A stretch of 64,000 nucleotides of DNA, taken from NCBI RefSeq assembly GCF_025370875.1, contig NZ_JAMXFD010000014.1:62001-126000 (forward strand), written 5' to 3'. Below, in pieces: positions 27,647 through 36,438 of this stretch. Position 1 is the first letter of the stretch, and every line of letters begins with the position of its first letter. The DNA comes from Laspinema palackyanum D2c (GTDB lineage Bacteria; Cyanobacteriota; Cyanobacteriia; Cyanobacteriales; Laspinemataceae). A program made the translations under genes and the position numbers. The notes beneath the pieces are model-generated. The model saw only the letters and a list, made by a program, of their open reading frames with translations, had not been told where the DNA came from and searched no databases.

Positions 27647-29113
27647 ATGCAGACTGCGGTCAGCCGGTTGAGTGCTATAGGGTTCTGTGGGCTGTTAGTG
27701 CTATTTACAGGCGGCTGTGAGACGAAGGTTGACCCCAACCCACCGGGAATTGATGCAGGAATTCCCGATGGCAAACCCCCCAACTCTGCACAAGCGGCAT
27801 CCCCTCAAGAAATTGTCCAATCCAACGTCGTGCGATCGCTTCCCGGGGGATTAGATCAAGTCCCCATGTTTAATAGTAACAGCCCCGAATGGGTCAAAGT
27901 TGAAGGCATTTTACTCTCCACCTTCCCCCCAGAAGGCAAACAAGTCCCAGCCGCCCATCTCAACTTTGCGTTTAACGATAAATTTGAGCTATTTGCTCAC
28001 CATTTTACCCATACTCCCCCCAATTTACAAACCCTTTATATCGGAATTCTAGTCAATAATCCCGGCGCGGAACCTGTTACAATAACCGTCCCCGAAGGCG
28101 CAAGTTATTTATTAGAACCCGATGCTCCCTTCAAAGAAAAACCCACCATGAGTGAAAATCCCAATGGGGAAATTTATTCAGGTCCGGGAATTCGCGCCGT
28201 CGATAACGTATTGCGGGGAATCAGACAAGCAGATTTACCGGAAACCTTAGTCATTCCTCCGGGAGAAAATCGGATGTTGATGAATCATCCGATTCCAGTC
28301 AAAGACTTAGAAAAACCGATTAATGGTCGTTCCACCTTTCTGCGATTACAGAGTAATGGGCCGGTATATTTAGCCTCTTTAGCCCTCTATGCTAAAACCG
28401 ATGCCAATGGCACCGAACGCGCCCCCAATTTGACAGAATGGCAGCAACTTCTAACCACCGGAAATTTAGCGTTACCCCGAGACAAAACCCCCAGTCCACC
28501 GGAACAAACCAGTGGTCAACTGATTTATAGTCGGGTGGCGGGAGTTCAGGAAGGGTCGAAATGGCAGGCAAATTTAGTGGATGAAGGGAGTGAGTATTTA
28601 GCGCTTCCTCAACCGGAAAAAGCCGTTTCTTATGTGATTAGTACCTTACGCGCCGGGACATTAGGAACAGGTCAAAGTCAAGCGGCCAAACTGTTAGTTC
28701 GCTATCCGGATACTGCCTATGAATCCCATGCGAATTATGGGGTGCATTATGATTTAACTTTACCCCTGCGAAACGAGAGCGATCGCGCGCAACAGGTAGC
28801 CGTTACCCTGGAAACTCCCATGAAAGAGGAACGCTTATCCAAAGGCGGATTAATCTTTCGTCAACCCCCTTGGGATTATCCCTTTTTCCGCTCAACGGTC
28901 CGCTTACAATACACCGACGATAACGGAGAATCCATCACCCGTTACCTGCATTTATGGCATCGCCGGGGACAGCTTCTCGATCCCTTGGTGACCTTAAATT
29001 TAGCCCCGAATGAGGTGCGCCAAGTCCAGGTTGATTTTCTCTATCCTCCGGATTCCGTCCCGCCTCAAGTCTTGACAATCCGGACACAGGCTATAAACCC
29101 CGACCCAGACTGA
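27647..29113 (+). CDS. DUF3370 family lipoprotein
   Basis: 488 residues. A signal peptide ends in a lipobox FTGGC (Cys about 25), so the protein should be lipid-anchored on the outer face of a membrane. The body matches the cyanobacterial DUF3370 family, with VRSLPGGLDQVPMFNSNSPEW, GILLSTFPPEGK and FAHHFTHTPPNLQTLYIGILV. Function of the family is unknown; the sequence is strand-rich, with no catalytic motif apparent. It has its own promoter-like box upstream and is convergent with the TPR gene, 71 bases apart. Confidence 0.82.
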   Translation: MQTAVSRLSAIGFCGLLVLFTGGCETKVDPNPPGIDAGIPDGKPPNSAQAASPQEIVQSNVVRSLPGGLDQVPMFNSNSPEWVKVEGILLSTFPPEGKQVPAAHLNFAFNDKFELFAHHFTHTPPNLQTLYIGILVNNPGAEPVTITVPEGASYLLEPDAPFKEKPTMSENPNGEIYSGPGIRAVDNVLRGIRQADLPETLVIPPGENRMLMNHPIPVKDLEKPINGRSTFLRLQSNGPVYLASLALYAKTDANGTERAPNLTEWQQLLTTGNLALPRDKTPSPPEQTSGQLIYSRVAGVQEGSKWQANLVDEGSEYLALPQPEKAVSYVISTLRAGTLGTGQSQAAKLLVRYPDTAYESHANYGVHYDLTLPLRNESDRAQQVAVTLETPMKEERLSKGGLIFRQPPWDYPFFRSTVRLQYTDDNGESITRYLHLWHRRGQLLDPLVTLNLAPNEVRQVQVDFLYPPDSVPPQVLTIRTQAINPDPD

Positions 29114-29184
29114 AGCATAAAGTAAGTCTTTCACAACCGGATTCGGGATGAGAATGAAACAGCCCTACCCCGGCGTCGTGATTC

Positions 29185-29688
29185 CTAATCCAATTCCATC
29201 TCCCCCACTTCCCCACCCATTTCCCGTTCCCGGGTTAAGCAGATTTGGACCGTTGCCTCTGCTTCTAGGGGTGGTTTTTCAGCCTCAATTGTCCGCATTT
29301 TCGGCAACTTTATCGGGTTCGGAATTGCCGCCAGGGTGAGAGCGCGAGTCGTCTTACAGAGGGCATGGTTTGGTTCAAGTTCCAAGACGCGATTGAAACA
29401 AGCCAGCCCCTCTTCATACCGATAGGAATGACAGAAACAAGCCCCTTTATTATACCATAAATCTGCCACATCCGGATTAATTTTTATCGCTTCTTCATAA
29501 CAACGGATTGCCGCTTCATAGTCTTCTAATTGCTCCAAAATAATGCCTTTGTACACCCAAGCGGGAATAAAATTAGGGTTACAGCCAATCGCTTTTTGAA
29601 AACAATCCAAAGCCTGAGCATAGTTCTCCTGCTCTTGGCATACCATCCCTTGCTCAAACCAGATTTCGCAGTCGGGGGCTTTTGTCAT
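29185..29688 (-). CDS. Tetratricopeptide repeat protein
   Basis: 167 residues with three consecutive TPR units (about 8-110): EIWFEQGMVCQEQENYAQAL, AWVYKGIILEQLEDYEAAI, LWYNKGACFCHSYRYEEGL, each ending in the Pro-containing turn. The C-terminal 50 residues are charged and unstructured. No signal peptide, so a cytoplasmic protein-protein interaction module is likely. AGGAG lies about 10 bases before the ATG. Partner unknown. It is divergent from the HEAT-CHAT gene. Confidence 0.85.
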   Translation of the reverse strand: MTKAPDCEIWFEQGMVCQEQENYAQALDCFQKAIGCNPNFIPAWVYKGIILEQLEDYEAAIRCYEEAIKINPDVADLWYNKGACFCHSYRYEEGLACFNRVLELEPNHALCKTTRALTLAAIPNPIKLPKMRTIEAEKPPLEAEATVQICLTREREMGGEVGEMELD

Positions 29689-29775
29689 AATTCTTTAACT
29701 CCTGCCAAGTCTTTTGTCTGCGGTTCTACCAACACATCCCCAGGGGGAAGTCCTGCCTAAAGTCGTTGTCCAGGG

Positions 29776-29781
29776 TATAAT
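29776..29781 (+). promoter_or_regulatory. Candidate -10 box for HEAT-CHAT gene
   Basis: A consensus TATAAT lies 116 bases upstream of the HEAT-CHAT start. No good -35 hexamer is seen at 16-18 bases upstream, so it may belong to an activator-dependent or type-2 cyanobacterial promoter, or be chance. Confidence 0.3.
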
Positions 29782-29896
29782 CAGCATACCGCAAGTTAAC
29801 AGAGATATTGCCCGAGGAGTCCCCTAACCCGACTGCTGACAGCTTTTTGATGTTTTCCCGTATCTTAGTGTCTACCTTCAACTTGTTTGAATCCAG

Positions 29897-32800
29897 ATGA
29901 AAAATAAGAGCATTGATGAGTTAATTGATATTCTGGAAACCTTTAGTGATGAGTTTATCCGCAGACTAGCGGCAGAAAGATTAGGTCAAATCGGCAAAGG
30001 TAACGAAACGGCAATTTCAGCGTTAGTCCATCTTCTAAAAACTACTAATGATGAGCTCACACGCATACAAGCGGCATACAGCTTAGGTCAAATCGATCCG
30101 GGTAACAAAACGGCAATTTCGGCCTTAGTCAATCTTCTGGAAACTACTAACTATGAGTTTCCCCGCAGACAAGCGGCAGAAAGTTTGGTTCAAATTGGCA
30201 AAGGTAACGAAACGGCAATTTCAGCGTTAGTCAATCTTCTGAAAACTACTAACTATGAGTCTACCCGCATCCAAGCGACATACAGCTTAGTTCAAATCGG
30301 TAAAGGTAACGAAACGGCAATTTCGGCGTTAGTCAATCTTCTAGAAACTACTATCCATGAGAATACCCGTAGACACGCGGCAGAAAGCTTAGTTCAAATC
30401 GGCCAAGGTAACAAAACGGCAATTTCGGCGTTAGTCAATCTTCTAGAAACTACTATCCCTGAGAATACCCGCAGATACGCAGCATATAGCTTAGGTAAAA
30501 TCGGCCAAGGTAACGAAACCGCAATTTCGGCGTTAGCCAATCTTCTGGAAACTACTATCTATGACTTTACCCGCATACAAGCGGCAGAAAGCTTAGCTCA
30601 AATAGACCCAGGTAACAAAAGGGTAATTTCGGTGTTAGTCAATCTTCTGGAAACTACTAAATATGAGTTTCCTCGCAGACAAGCGGCAGAAAGCTTAGTT
30701 CAAATTGGCAAAGGTAACGAAACGGCAATTTCGGCGTTAGTCAATCTTCTGGAAACTACTCACAATGAGGATATCCGCAGACAAGCGGCAGAAAGCTTAG
30801 TTCAAATTGGCAAAGGTAACGAAACGGCAATTTCTACGTTCGTCAAAGATAAAGAAACGGTAATTTCGGCGTTAGTCAATCTTCTGGAAACCTCTACTGA
30901 TGAGACTACCCGCAGACAAGCGGTAGAAAGCTTAGTTCAAATTGGCAAAGGTAACGAAACGGCAATTTCGGCGTTCGTCAATCTTCTGGAAACTACTACC
31001 GAGGAGAATACCCGTAGACAAGCGGCAGAAAGCTTAGTTCAAATTGGCAAAGGTAACGAAACGGCAATTTCGGCTTTAGTCAAGCTTCTGGAAACTACTA
31101 CTGATGAGGATACCCACAGACGAGCAGCAGAAAGCTTAGGTCAAATTGGCAAAGGTAACGAAACGGCAATTTCGGCATTAGTCAATCTTCTAGAAACTAC
31201 TACCGAGGAGAATACCCGTAGACACGCGGCAGAAAGCTTAGTTCAAATTGGCAAAGGTAACGAAACGGCAATTTCGGCATTAGTCAATCTTCTAGAAGCT
31301 ACTATCCATGAGAATACCCGTAGACACGCGGCAGAAAGCTTAGTTCAAATTGGCAAAGGTAACGAAACGGCAATTTCGGCATTAGTCAATCTTCTAGAAA
31401 CCTCTACTGATGAGAATACCCGTAGACACGCGGCAGAAAGCTTAGGTCAAATCGATCCGGGTAACAAAACGGCAATTTCGGCGTTAGTCAATCTTCTAGA
31501 AACTACTACCGATGAGCGGACCAGCATACTAGCGGCACACAGCTTAGGTCAAATCGACCCATGTAACGAAACGGTAATTTCGGCGTTAGCCAATCTTCTG
31601 AAAACTACTAATGATGAGTTCACACGCATACAAGCGGCATACAGCTTAGGTCAAATCGATCCGGGTAACAAAACGGCAATTTCGGCGTTAGTCAATCTTC
31701 TGGAAACTACTAACTATTATGATGATTTTCCCCGCAGACAAGCGGCAGAAAGTTTGGTTCAAATTGGCAAAGGTAACGAAACGGCAATTTCAGCGTTAGT
31801 CAATCTTCTAGAAACTACTATCCATGAGAATACCCGTAGACACGCGGCCTACAGCTTAGTTCAAATCGGCAAAGGTAACGAAACCGCTATTTCGGCCTTA
31901 GTCAATCTTCTAGTAACAACTACCGATAAGAATATCGGCAGACACGCAACATACAGCTTAGGTGAAATTGTAGGTATCTCGTCTCATCTTTTGTTCAGGC
32001 CAGATCAGATTGCATCGTCTGTTATCGATAAAAGACAGTGGCTACACTTTATCTGGCCAATATGCGCCATAATCTTTGGCTTCCTTGGCTCGCTTATGGG
32101 GACATACTATATTTTTCCTATATGGCAAAACTATTTCGTTCTGTTATTAATCAATACAAGTGGGTGGCTTCTTGTTTATATACATTTTTTGTGTCTAGTT
32201 TTTTTAATTTCCAAGTCTTGGTCAATAAGAAAAACTTATGTTTATCTAGAAAAGACATTTTTCCCGTGGCTTAATCAACAAAAAATTAAGAGGAAAATTA
32301 TTATTTATTATACTCAGATACTCACCCATAGCCAAGATGAATTTGTACAATTGCAAGCAATAAAAAATTTGAAATTAGTTGCCAATGGCAGCAAACCTGC
32401 AATTGTAGCATTGATTAAGACTTTGAGAGCCAACAAAAATGAATTTATCCAGTGGCAGGCCATCAAAAGTTTAGGAAATATTGGAAACAATAACAGAAAG
32501 GCACTCACGGCCATTATCAAATTTATCGAGACTACATCTAATGAATTTATCCGATGGCAGTCTTTAGAAGAGTTGGAGAATTTTAAGGTTCTTTATTTTT
32601 CAAACGTCATCCAAATTCGCCAAAAATTAAAAAGTAATAGAGTTCCATCGATTCAATCGGCAATTTTGAATCTTCAAAAGAAACTTGATCCCCTAGAAAG
32701 GCTAATTTTAAAACCTTTTAATCAAAGATTAGTCAAAGGATTACGTTCAGAATATTCTGTGAAAACTATATTTGGCGATAGTATTTTCAATTATATTGAT

Positions 32801-34414
32801 AAAATGCAGCAAGGGCAAGACATTAAAAGTCGTCGAATTTTGATAAACTCCTGCTTGGAAATTCATCAAAGTTTAGTAAAATTTGCTTTACAGAACAAAG
32901 ACTTTAATCGAGCATTTTTCTACACAGAAATCTTCAGAAACCGCTATTTGGTAGAACGCATCGCCCAACAAGATACCCCCTTCCCTGCTACTATCTCCAA
33001 GCAACTCGCCCAAAACATCAACATCGCCAAACAAAGAGAACGCCAAACCTTACAAGCCTATACGGACGGCATGAATAAGCATCTCTCAGAATTGGAATTA
33101 GCAGCCCTCAGTCTGGTCTGGGAAAATGCTAAAGAAATCTTAGAAAACCTTTACCACCAAGTTGCGGAAATTGAACCGGAATTTATCGCAAAAACCAAAG
33201 TTTACCCCATTTCTTTCCAGGAAGTTCAAGATTTCCTGCCCTCAGACACAGCAATTATTGAGTTTTTCTTCACGGAAAACGAACTCATCACTCTGCTGAT
33301 TCTCCCCGGACACGAATCCCCCTTAATTCCTGAACAACTGCGAGTCAATCTCAAACCCCAGAATCCTTTAGAACGGTTGGCGCGAGCCTGGGAGGAAGAT
33401 TTAAAGGACAAAAGCAAATCTAAAAACGACGCAATCCAGACGACTCTGGAAGAGTTACCCAGGCGCATTGACCATCTGGGAGAATTGCTCAATTTCAGTG
33501 AGTTAGAGAAATACCTCCCGCGCCAGATTCAGCAGTTAATCATCGTTCCCAATAACAGTTTACATCTGTTTCCCATTCACGCGGTCCCCTTGAATCCAAC
33601 TCAGCGCCTGATTGACCGTTTTTCAGTTCGCTATTTCCCCAACCTGCAAATCTGGAAAATTTGTCAAAACCGCCAAAGGTCTCGCGATTCGTTTCTGGGT
33701 ATTGAAAACCCCACGCAGGACAAGGATTTAATCTTTGCTAAAGCGGAAATTGCTAGTATTTGCCAGCGTCCCAACTTTAGGGGAAAGTACAAGGTTTTAC
33801 CCCGCCCCAATGCCCAAGTCAAAAAATCTGAAATTCTGGAGGAGGCAAAAAATTACCATTGTTTCCACTTTTCCGGTCATGCAGAGTACAATTTTAAGAA
33901 TCCCCTAGACTCCTATCTGATGCTATCGAAAGACCGCAAAGACCACCAGGAGGACCTCACCCTGAGTAACCTGTTTGCCGACTTGCACCTCCCCGACGCT
34001 GACTTAGTGACCCTTTCCGCCTGCTGTACCGGGGTGGTGGATGCCTTTCAACCCACGGATGAGTGTTTGGGGATTGCTACCGGGTTCCTCCTGGCGGGTG
34101 CGAAAGCGGTTGTCAGCAGTCTGTGGAAAGTCAATTCCATCGCCACTGCCTTTCTCCTGGATGAATTCTACCGTCAGCTAGAACAGACCCCAGATAAAGC
34201 CGTGGCGCTGCAAAATGCTCAAAACTGGTTGCGAACTCGCACGGCAGATGAGTTGATACAGCGGTCAAATGAGTGGGATTTGAGTAAACTAGAACGGGAA
34301 AACAAACTAGAACGGGAAGACAGAATTGCTTTGGATGCCAGTCTCCGAGAATTACCGGATACTCCGTTTGAGAATCCTTATTTTTGGAGTCCATTTATTC
34401 TAACGGGATGTTAA
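29897..34414 (+). CDS. HEAT-repeat CHAT-domain protease with membrane segments
   Basis: 1505 residues. Residues 1-690 are about 20 tandem HEAT/PBS-lyase-like repeats of 34 residues (consensus AISALVNLLETT then RRQAAESLVQIGKGNET). Two hydrophobic segments follow (about 715-740 and 746-772), then two or three more diverged HEAT repeats (800-900), a helical linker, and a C-terminal CHAT caspase-like domain. The catalytic dyad is His1328 in HFSGHAEY and Cys1376 in LSACCTG. CHAT domains are cysteine proteases, activated in known cases when a repeat-rich sensor part binds a trigger. The gene starts a cassette: next ATG is 3 bases after its stop. HIP1 sites are absent, suggesting acquisition. Confidence 0.88.
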   Translation: MKNKSIDELIDILETFSDEFIRRLAAERLGQIGKGNETAISALVHLLKTTNDELTRIQAAYSLGQIDPGNKTAISALVNLLETTNYEFPRRQAAESLVQIGKGNETAISALVNLLKTTNYESTRIQATYSLVQIGKGNETAISALVNLLETTIHENTRRHAAESLVQIGQGNKTAISALVNLLETTIPENTRRYAAYSLGKIGQGNETAISALANLLETTIYDFTRIQAAESLAQIDPGNKRVISVLVNLLETTKYEFPRRQAAESLVQIGKGNETAISALVNLLETTHNEDIRRQAAESLVQIGKGNETAISTFVKDKETVISALVNLLETSTDETTRRQAVESLVQIGKGNETAISAFVNLLETTTEENTRRQAAESLVQIGKGNETAISALVKLLETTTDEDTHRRAAESLGQIGKGNETAISALVNLLETTTEENTRRHAAESLVQIGKGNETAISALVNLLEATIHENTRRHAAESLVQIGKGNETAISALVNLLETSTDENTRRHAAESLGQIDPGNKTAISALVNLLETTTDERTSILAAHSLGQIDPCNETVISALANLLKTTNDEFTRIQAAYSLGQIDPGNKTAISALVNLLETTNYYDDFPRRQAAESLVQIGKGNETAISALVNLLETTIHENTRRHAAYSLVQIGKGNETAISALVNLLVTTTDKNIGRHATYSLGEIVGISSHLLFRPDQIASSVIDKRQWLHFIWPICAIIFGFLGSLMGTYYIFPIWQNYFVLLLINTSGWLLVYIHFLCLVFLISKSWSIRKTYVYLEKTFFPWLNQQKIKRKIIIYYTQILTHSQDEFVQLQAIKNLKLVANGSKPAIVALIKTLRANKNEFIQWQAIKSLGNIGNNNRKALTAIIKFIETTSNEFIRWQSLEELENFKVLYFSNVIQIRQKLKSNRVPSIQSAILNLQKKLDPLERLILKPFNQRLVKGLRSEYSVKTIFGDSIFNYIDKMQQGQDIKSRRILINSCLEIHQSLVKFALQNKDFNRAFFYTEIFRNRYLVERIAQQDTPFPATISKQLAQNINIAKQRERQTLQAYTDGMNKHLSELELAALSLVWENAKEILENLYHQVAEIEPEFIAKTKVYPISFQEVQDFLPSDTAIIEFFFTENELITLLILPGHESPLIPEQLRVNLKPQNPLERLARAWEEDLKDKSKSKNDAIQTTLEELPRRIDHLGELLNFSELEKYLPRQIQQLIIVPNNSLHLFPIHAVPLNPTQRLIDRFSVRYFPNLQIWKICQNRQRSRDSFLGIENPTQDKDLIFAKAEIASICQRPNFRGKYKVLPRPNAQVKKSEILEEAKNYHCFHFSGHAEYNFKNPLDSYLMLSKDRKDHQEDLTLSNLFADLHLPDADLVTLSACCTGVVDAFQPTDECLGIATGFLLAGAKAVVSSLWKVNSIATAFLLDEFYRQLEQTPDKAVALQNAQNWLRTRTADELIQRSNEWDLSKLERENKLEREDRIALDASLRELPDTPFENPYFWSPFILTGC
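29990..31990 (+). repeat. 102-base tandem repeat array encoding HEAT units
   Basis: Successive units beginning AACGAAACGGCAATTTC repeat every 102 bases, often more than 85 percent alike at DNA level. One truncated insert (AISTFVKDKET, about 30830-30855) and one two-codon insertion (about 31715) break the period. Units 17-18 resemble units 2-3, which points to a block duplication. Confidence 0.9.
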
Positions 34415-34417
34415 ACC

Positions 34418-34873
34418 ATGAATCATGAAAATAATCAGGAAATCAACCTTCGACAATTTTTAAGTTTACGGGCATTTAAAGAACTGCTCAAAAATCCTCC
34501 TAACGATTTCTCTAACCGGATTGGAGAGGAAGGTTTTTTGGAGATTGCCAATTTTTTAAGCAATATTCCTCCAGAAGACAAGTTAAATCCGATGGCAATG
34601 TTTCAGCATATAAGTTCCTATGTTTATCAAGAAGGTCATGAAGTTTTCAAAGAGTTTTATTTGCAAACTTATAAAACCATAAATTCCGAACATATTCAAT
34701 ATGTAGTCAAAAAAACTGGCGACCCTGACGATGAAGCGGATGGCCCCTCTATCACGAAACAAATGTTAGAGAACGAAGGTAGAGATGCTTGCCAAGACCT
34801 GCAAAAGTGGGAAACTGAGATGAAGCAAAAAACAAAGAGAGCAACTGAAGATGACAACAAGCCAGCTTCCTAA
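34418..34873 (+). CDS. Hypothetical protein of CHAT cassette
   Basis: 151 residues, not recognised. No signal peptide or membrane segment; mostly helical with acidic and basic clusters (IGEEGFLEIANFLSNIPPEDK; KKTGDPDDEADGP; C-terminal EMKQKTKRATEDDNKP). The ATG lies 3 bases after the stop of the HEAT-CHAT gene and the end overlaps the next gene by 23 bases, so the three are almost certainly one operon with coupled translation. It may be an adaptor, inhibitor or protease substrate; the sequence alone does not decide. Confidence 0.75.
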   Translation: MNHENNQEINLRQFLSLRAFKELLKNPPNDFSNRIGEEGFLEIANFLSNIPPEDKLNPMAMFQHISSYVYQEGHEVFKEFYLQTYKTINSEHIQYVVKKTGDPDDEADGPSITKQMLENEGRDACQDLQKWETEMKQKTKRATEDDNKPAS

Positions 34874-36368
34874 AATTACCTGTCCCACCCTCCACTTTTA
34901 TCATTATGTGCTGCGAAATGGCCTGAATGATTCTGATGAGCAATTAAAAGCTCGTCGTGATTTTTTTACTAAAAATTTGTATGAAATCACCTCTCGTCTA
35001 ATTAGCAAAAATAAGAAAAATGCGGGGGAGTTCGTCCGCTTAATTCCCCCGGAAGAAGATGGGCACCCGGAGGGAAGTTTGCTGGATTTGACGTTGGAGG
35101 AAATTCCCGAGGAATGTAAAAAAGAAAATGATAAGCTATATTTACCAACCGGGAATTATACCAGTCGCCTTGGAGTCTGGCGCTTGAATGATACCTATTT
35201 ACTGCGCTTTACCAGGTATATTCCATCCGAAAAAGGTCCTCAAGACATAGAAACTTTTGACTATCTCGATCTCCGCGACCATCTTTGTAATATGCCGATT
35301 GAACTGGGACAGACGGCAATTCTAGCGGGAATTCTACCACTAAATAAGGATCAAGACAAACTAAGTAGTGACATTGCTGCTCAATGCTTAAGCCAATACT
35401 GCGGACAAGACGCAGAAATCATCTCGCCTCATTTAATTAAGAATAATTTTCTGGGGAGTCCTTTCTATCTTTATCCCCTTCCGGTGGCAGCCAAGACCTT
35501 GAATGATTTTCCGGTTCAATCCACCCATCTCATGGGAGTGATTCTCTACCCAGATGTTGAAGCCGAAAAAAAAGCGAATAAGTTTTATAATATTCTGCAA
35601 TATATGCTCCTCAGCTATCATAAAATCAATTTTTTCTACTCCCAAAGTCGTGCTTTGAAACAGCTAATCAGTCATCAATATCAAGACATTGAACAGCTAA
35701 CTAAAAAATACGCAGAAACCAAATGGGATAAAGAATCTCTCAAACAGCTACCCCACGAGTCCTTAGAATACTATAAAAAACTCTCTTTCCTCTCCGACCA
35801 AAAGAAAACTATCCGGGTAAATTTACATAATTATCGAGGATATCTTGAACAAATCGAAAAAGAGACGGGAGAGAAATTATCGGGATTTATGGCTGAGTTT
35901 GTCAAGGATGCGGAGCATTATTTAGAGCAGATTCAAACCACTATCGGATTTATGAGTCCGGGTTTGCAATTGTATGATAAACTGATGTTGAGTGTGCAAA
36001 CTCAAGTGAGTATTGATGATGAAAGAATCCAAAAACAACAGAGTGACCAGCAACAAAAGTTAGGTCAGTTGCTCACCGGGTCTTGTGCAGCGATCGCCGT
36101 CGGACAAATCCTGACTCCAGCTATCACCCTCAGCCTTTCCCAGTATATCGACAAAGATCCATCCCAGGACCCCTCCGTGACTAGCTTATGGGTGGGAGCG
36201 TTTGTGACAATTTTTTTAAGCATCTCATCCGGTTGGGTGGTGAGTCGATTCGTTTACCGATGGTTTACCCAGCCAAAATCAGATGAAACTACCCAACGGC
36301 GATGGAAGAAACGACTGAAGTCGTTACTACGAACAATTATCTTACAGCGGGATGGAAGAAACGACTGA
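34851..36368 (+). CDS. Membrane-anchored hypothetical protein of CHAT cassette
   Basis: 505 residues, family not recognised. Residues 1-250 look soluble and mixed alpha/beta, residues 260-400 form long charged helices likely to be coiled coil, and two hydrophobic segments follow (about 405-430 GSCAAIAVGQILTPAITLSL and 444-470 SLWVGAFVTIFLSISSGWVV). The tail is strongly basic (RRWKKRLKSLLRT) and is encoded by a copy of the interspersed repeat. Long helices followed by two C-terminal helices recall CorA-like or pore-forming topologies, without sequence evidence. As partner of a CHAT protease it could be the membrane effector or the cleavage target; this is inference. One HIP1 site near 36090. 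Confidence 0.78.
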   Translation: MTTSQLPKITCPTLHFYHYVLRNGLNDSDEQLKARRDFFTKNLYEITSRLISKNKKNAGEFVRLIPPEEDGHPEGSLLDLTLEEIPEECKKENDKLYLPTGNYTSRLGVWRLNDTYLLRFTRYIPSEKGPQDIETFDYLDLRDHLCNMPIELGQTAILAGILPLNKDQDKLSSDIAAQCLSQYCGQDAEIISPHLIKNNFLGSPFYLYPLPVAAKTLNDFPVQSTHLMGVILYPDVEAEKKANKFYNILQYMLLSYHKINFFYSQSRALKQLISHQYQDIEQLTKKYAETKWDKESLKQLPHESLEYYKKLSFLSDQKKTIRVNLHNYRGYLEQIEKETGEKLSGFMAEFVKDAEHYLEQIQTTIGFMSPGLQLYDKLMLSVQTQVSIDDERIQKQQSDQQQKLGQLLTGSCAAIAVGQILTPAITLSLSQYIDKDPSQDPSVTSLWVGAFVTIFLSISSGWVVSRFVYRWFTQPKSDETTQRRWKKRLKSLLRTIILQRDGRND

Positions 36369-36388
36369 AGTCGTTACTAAGAACAATG
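36302..36388 (+). repeat. Two hairpin repeats with 52-base period
   Basis: Unit GATGGAAGAAACGACTGAAG plus TCGTTACTACGAACAA occurs at about 36301 and 36353. The first copy and the start of the second lie inside the 505-residue protein's reading frame and encode its basic C-terminus. Confidence 0.85.
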
Positions 36389-36424
36389 AAAAAGCCCCAC
36401 CGTTTAAGGGGTGGGGCTTTTTTT
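36389..36424 (+). terminator. Rho-independent terminator after CHAT cassette
   Basis: AAAAGCCCCACC paired with GGTGGGGCTTTT around an 8-base loop, followed by seven T. It ends the HEAT-CHAT operon about 20 bases after the last stop and can serve the convergent GHL10 gene as well. Confidence 0.92.
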
Positions 36425-36438
36425 ATGCTAATTGTAAG

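Noticed and set aside
29776-29781. Firm promoter for the CHAT cassette
   Set aside because: No suitable -35 element; kept only as a low-confidence -10 candidate.
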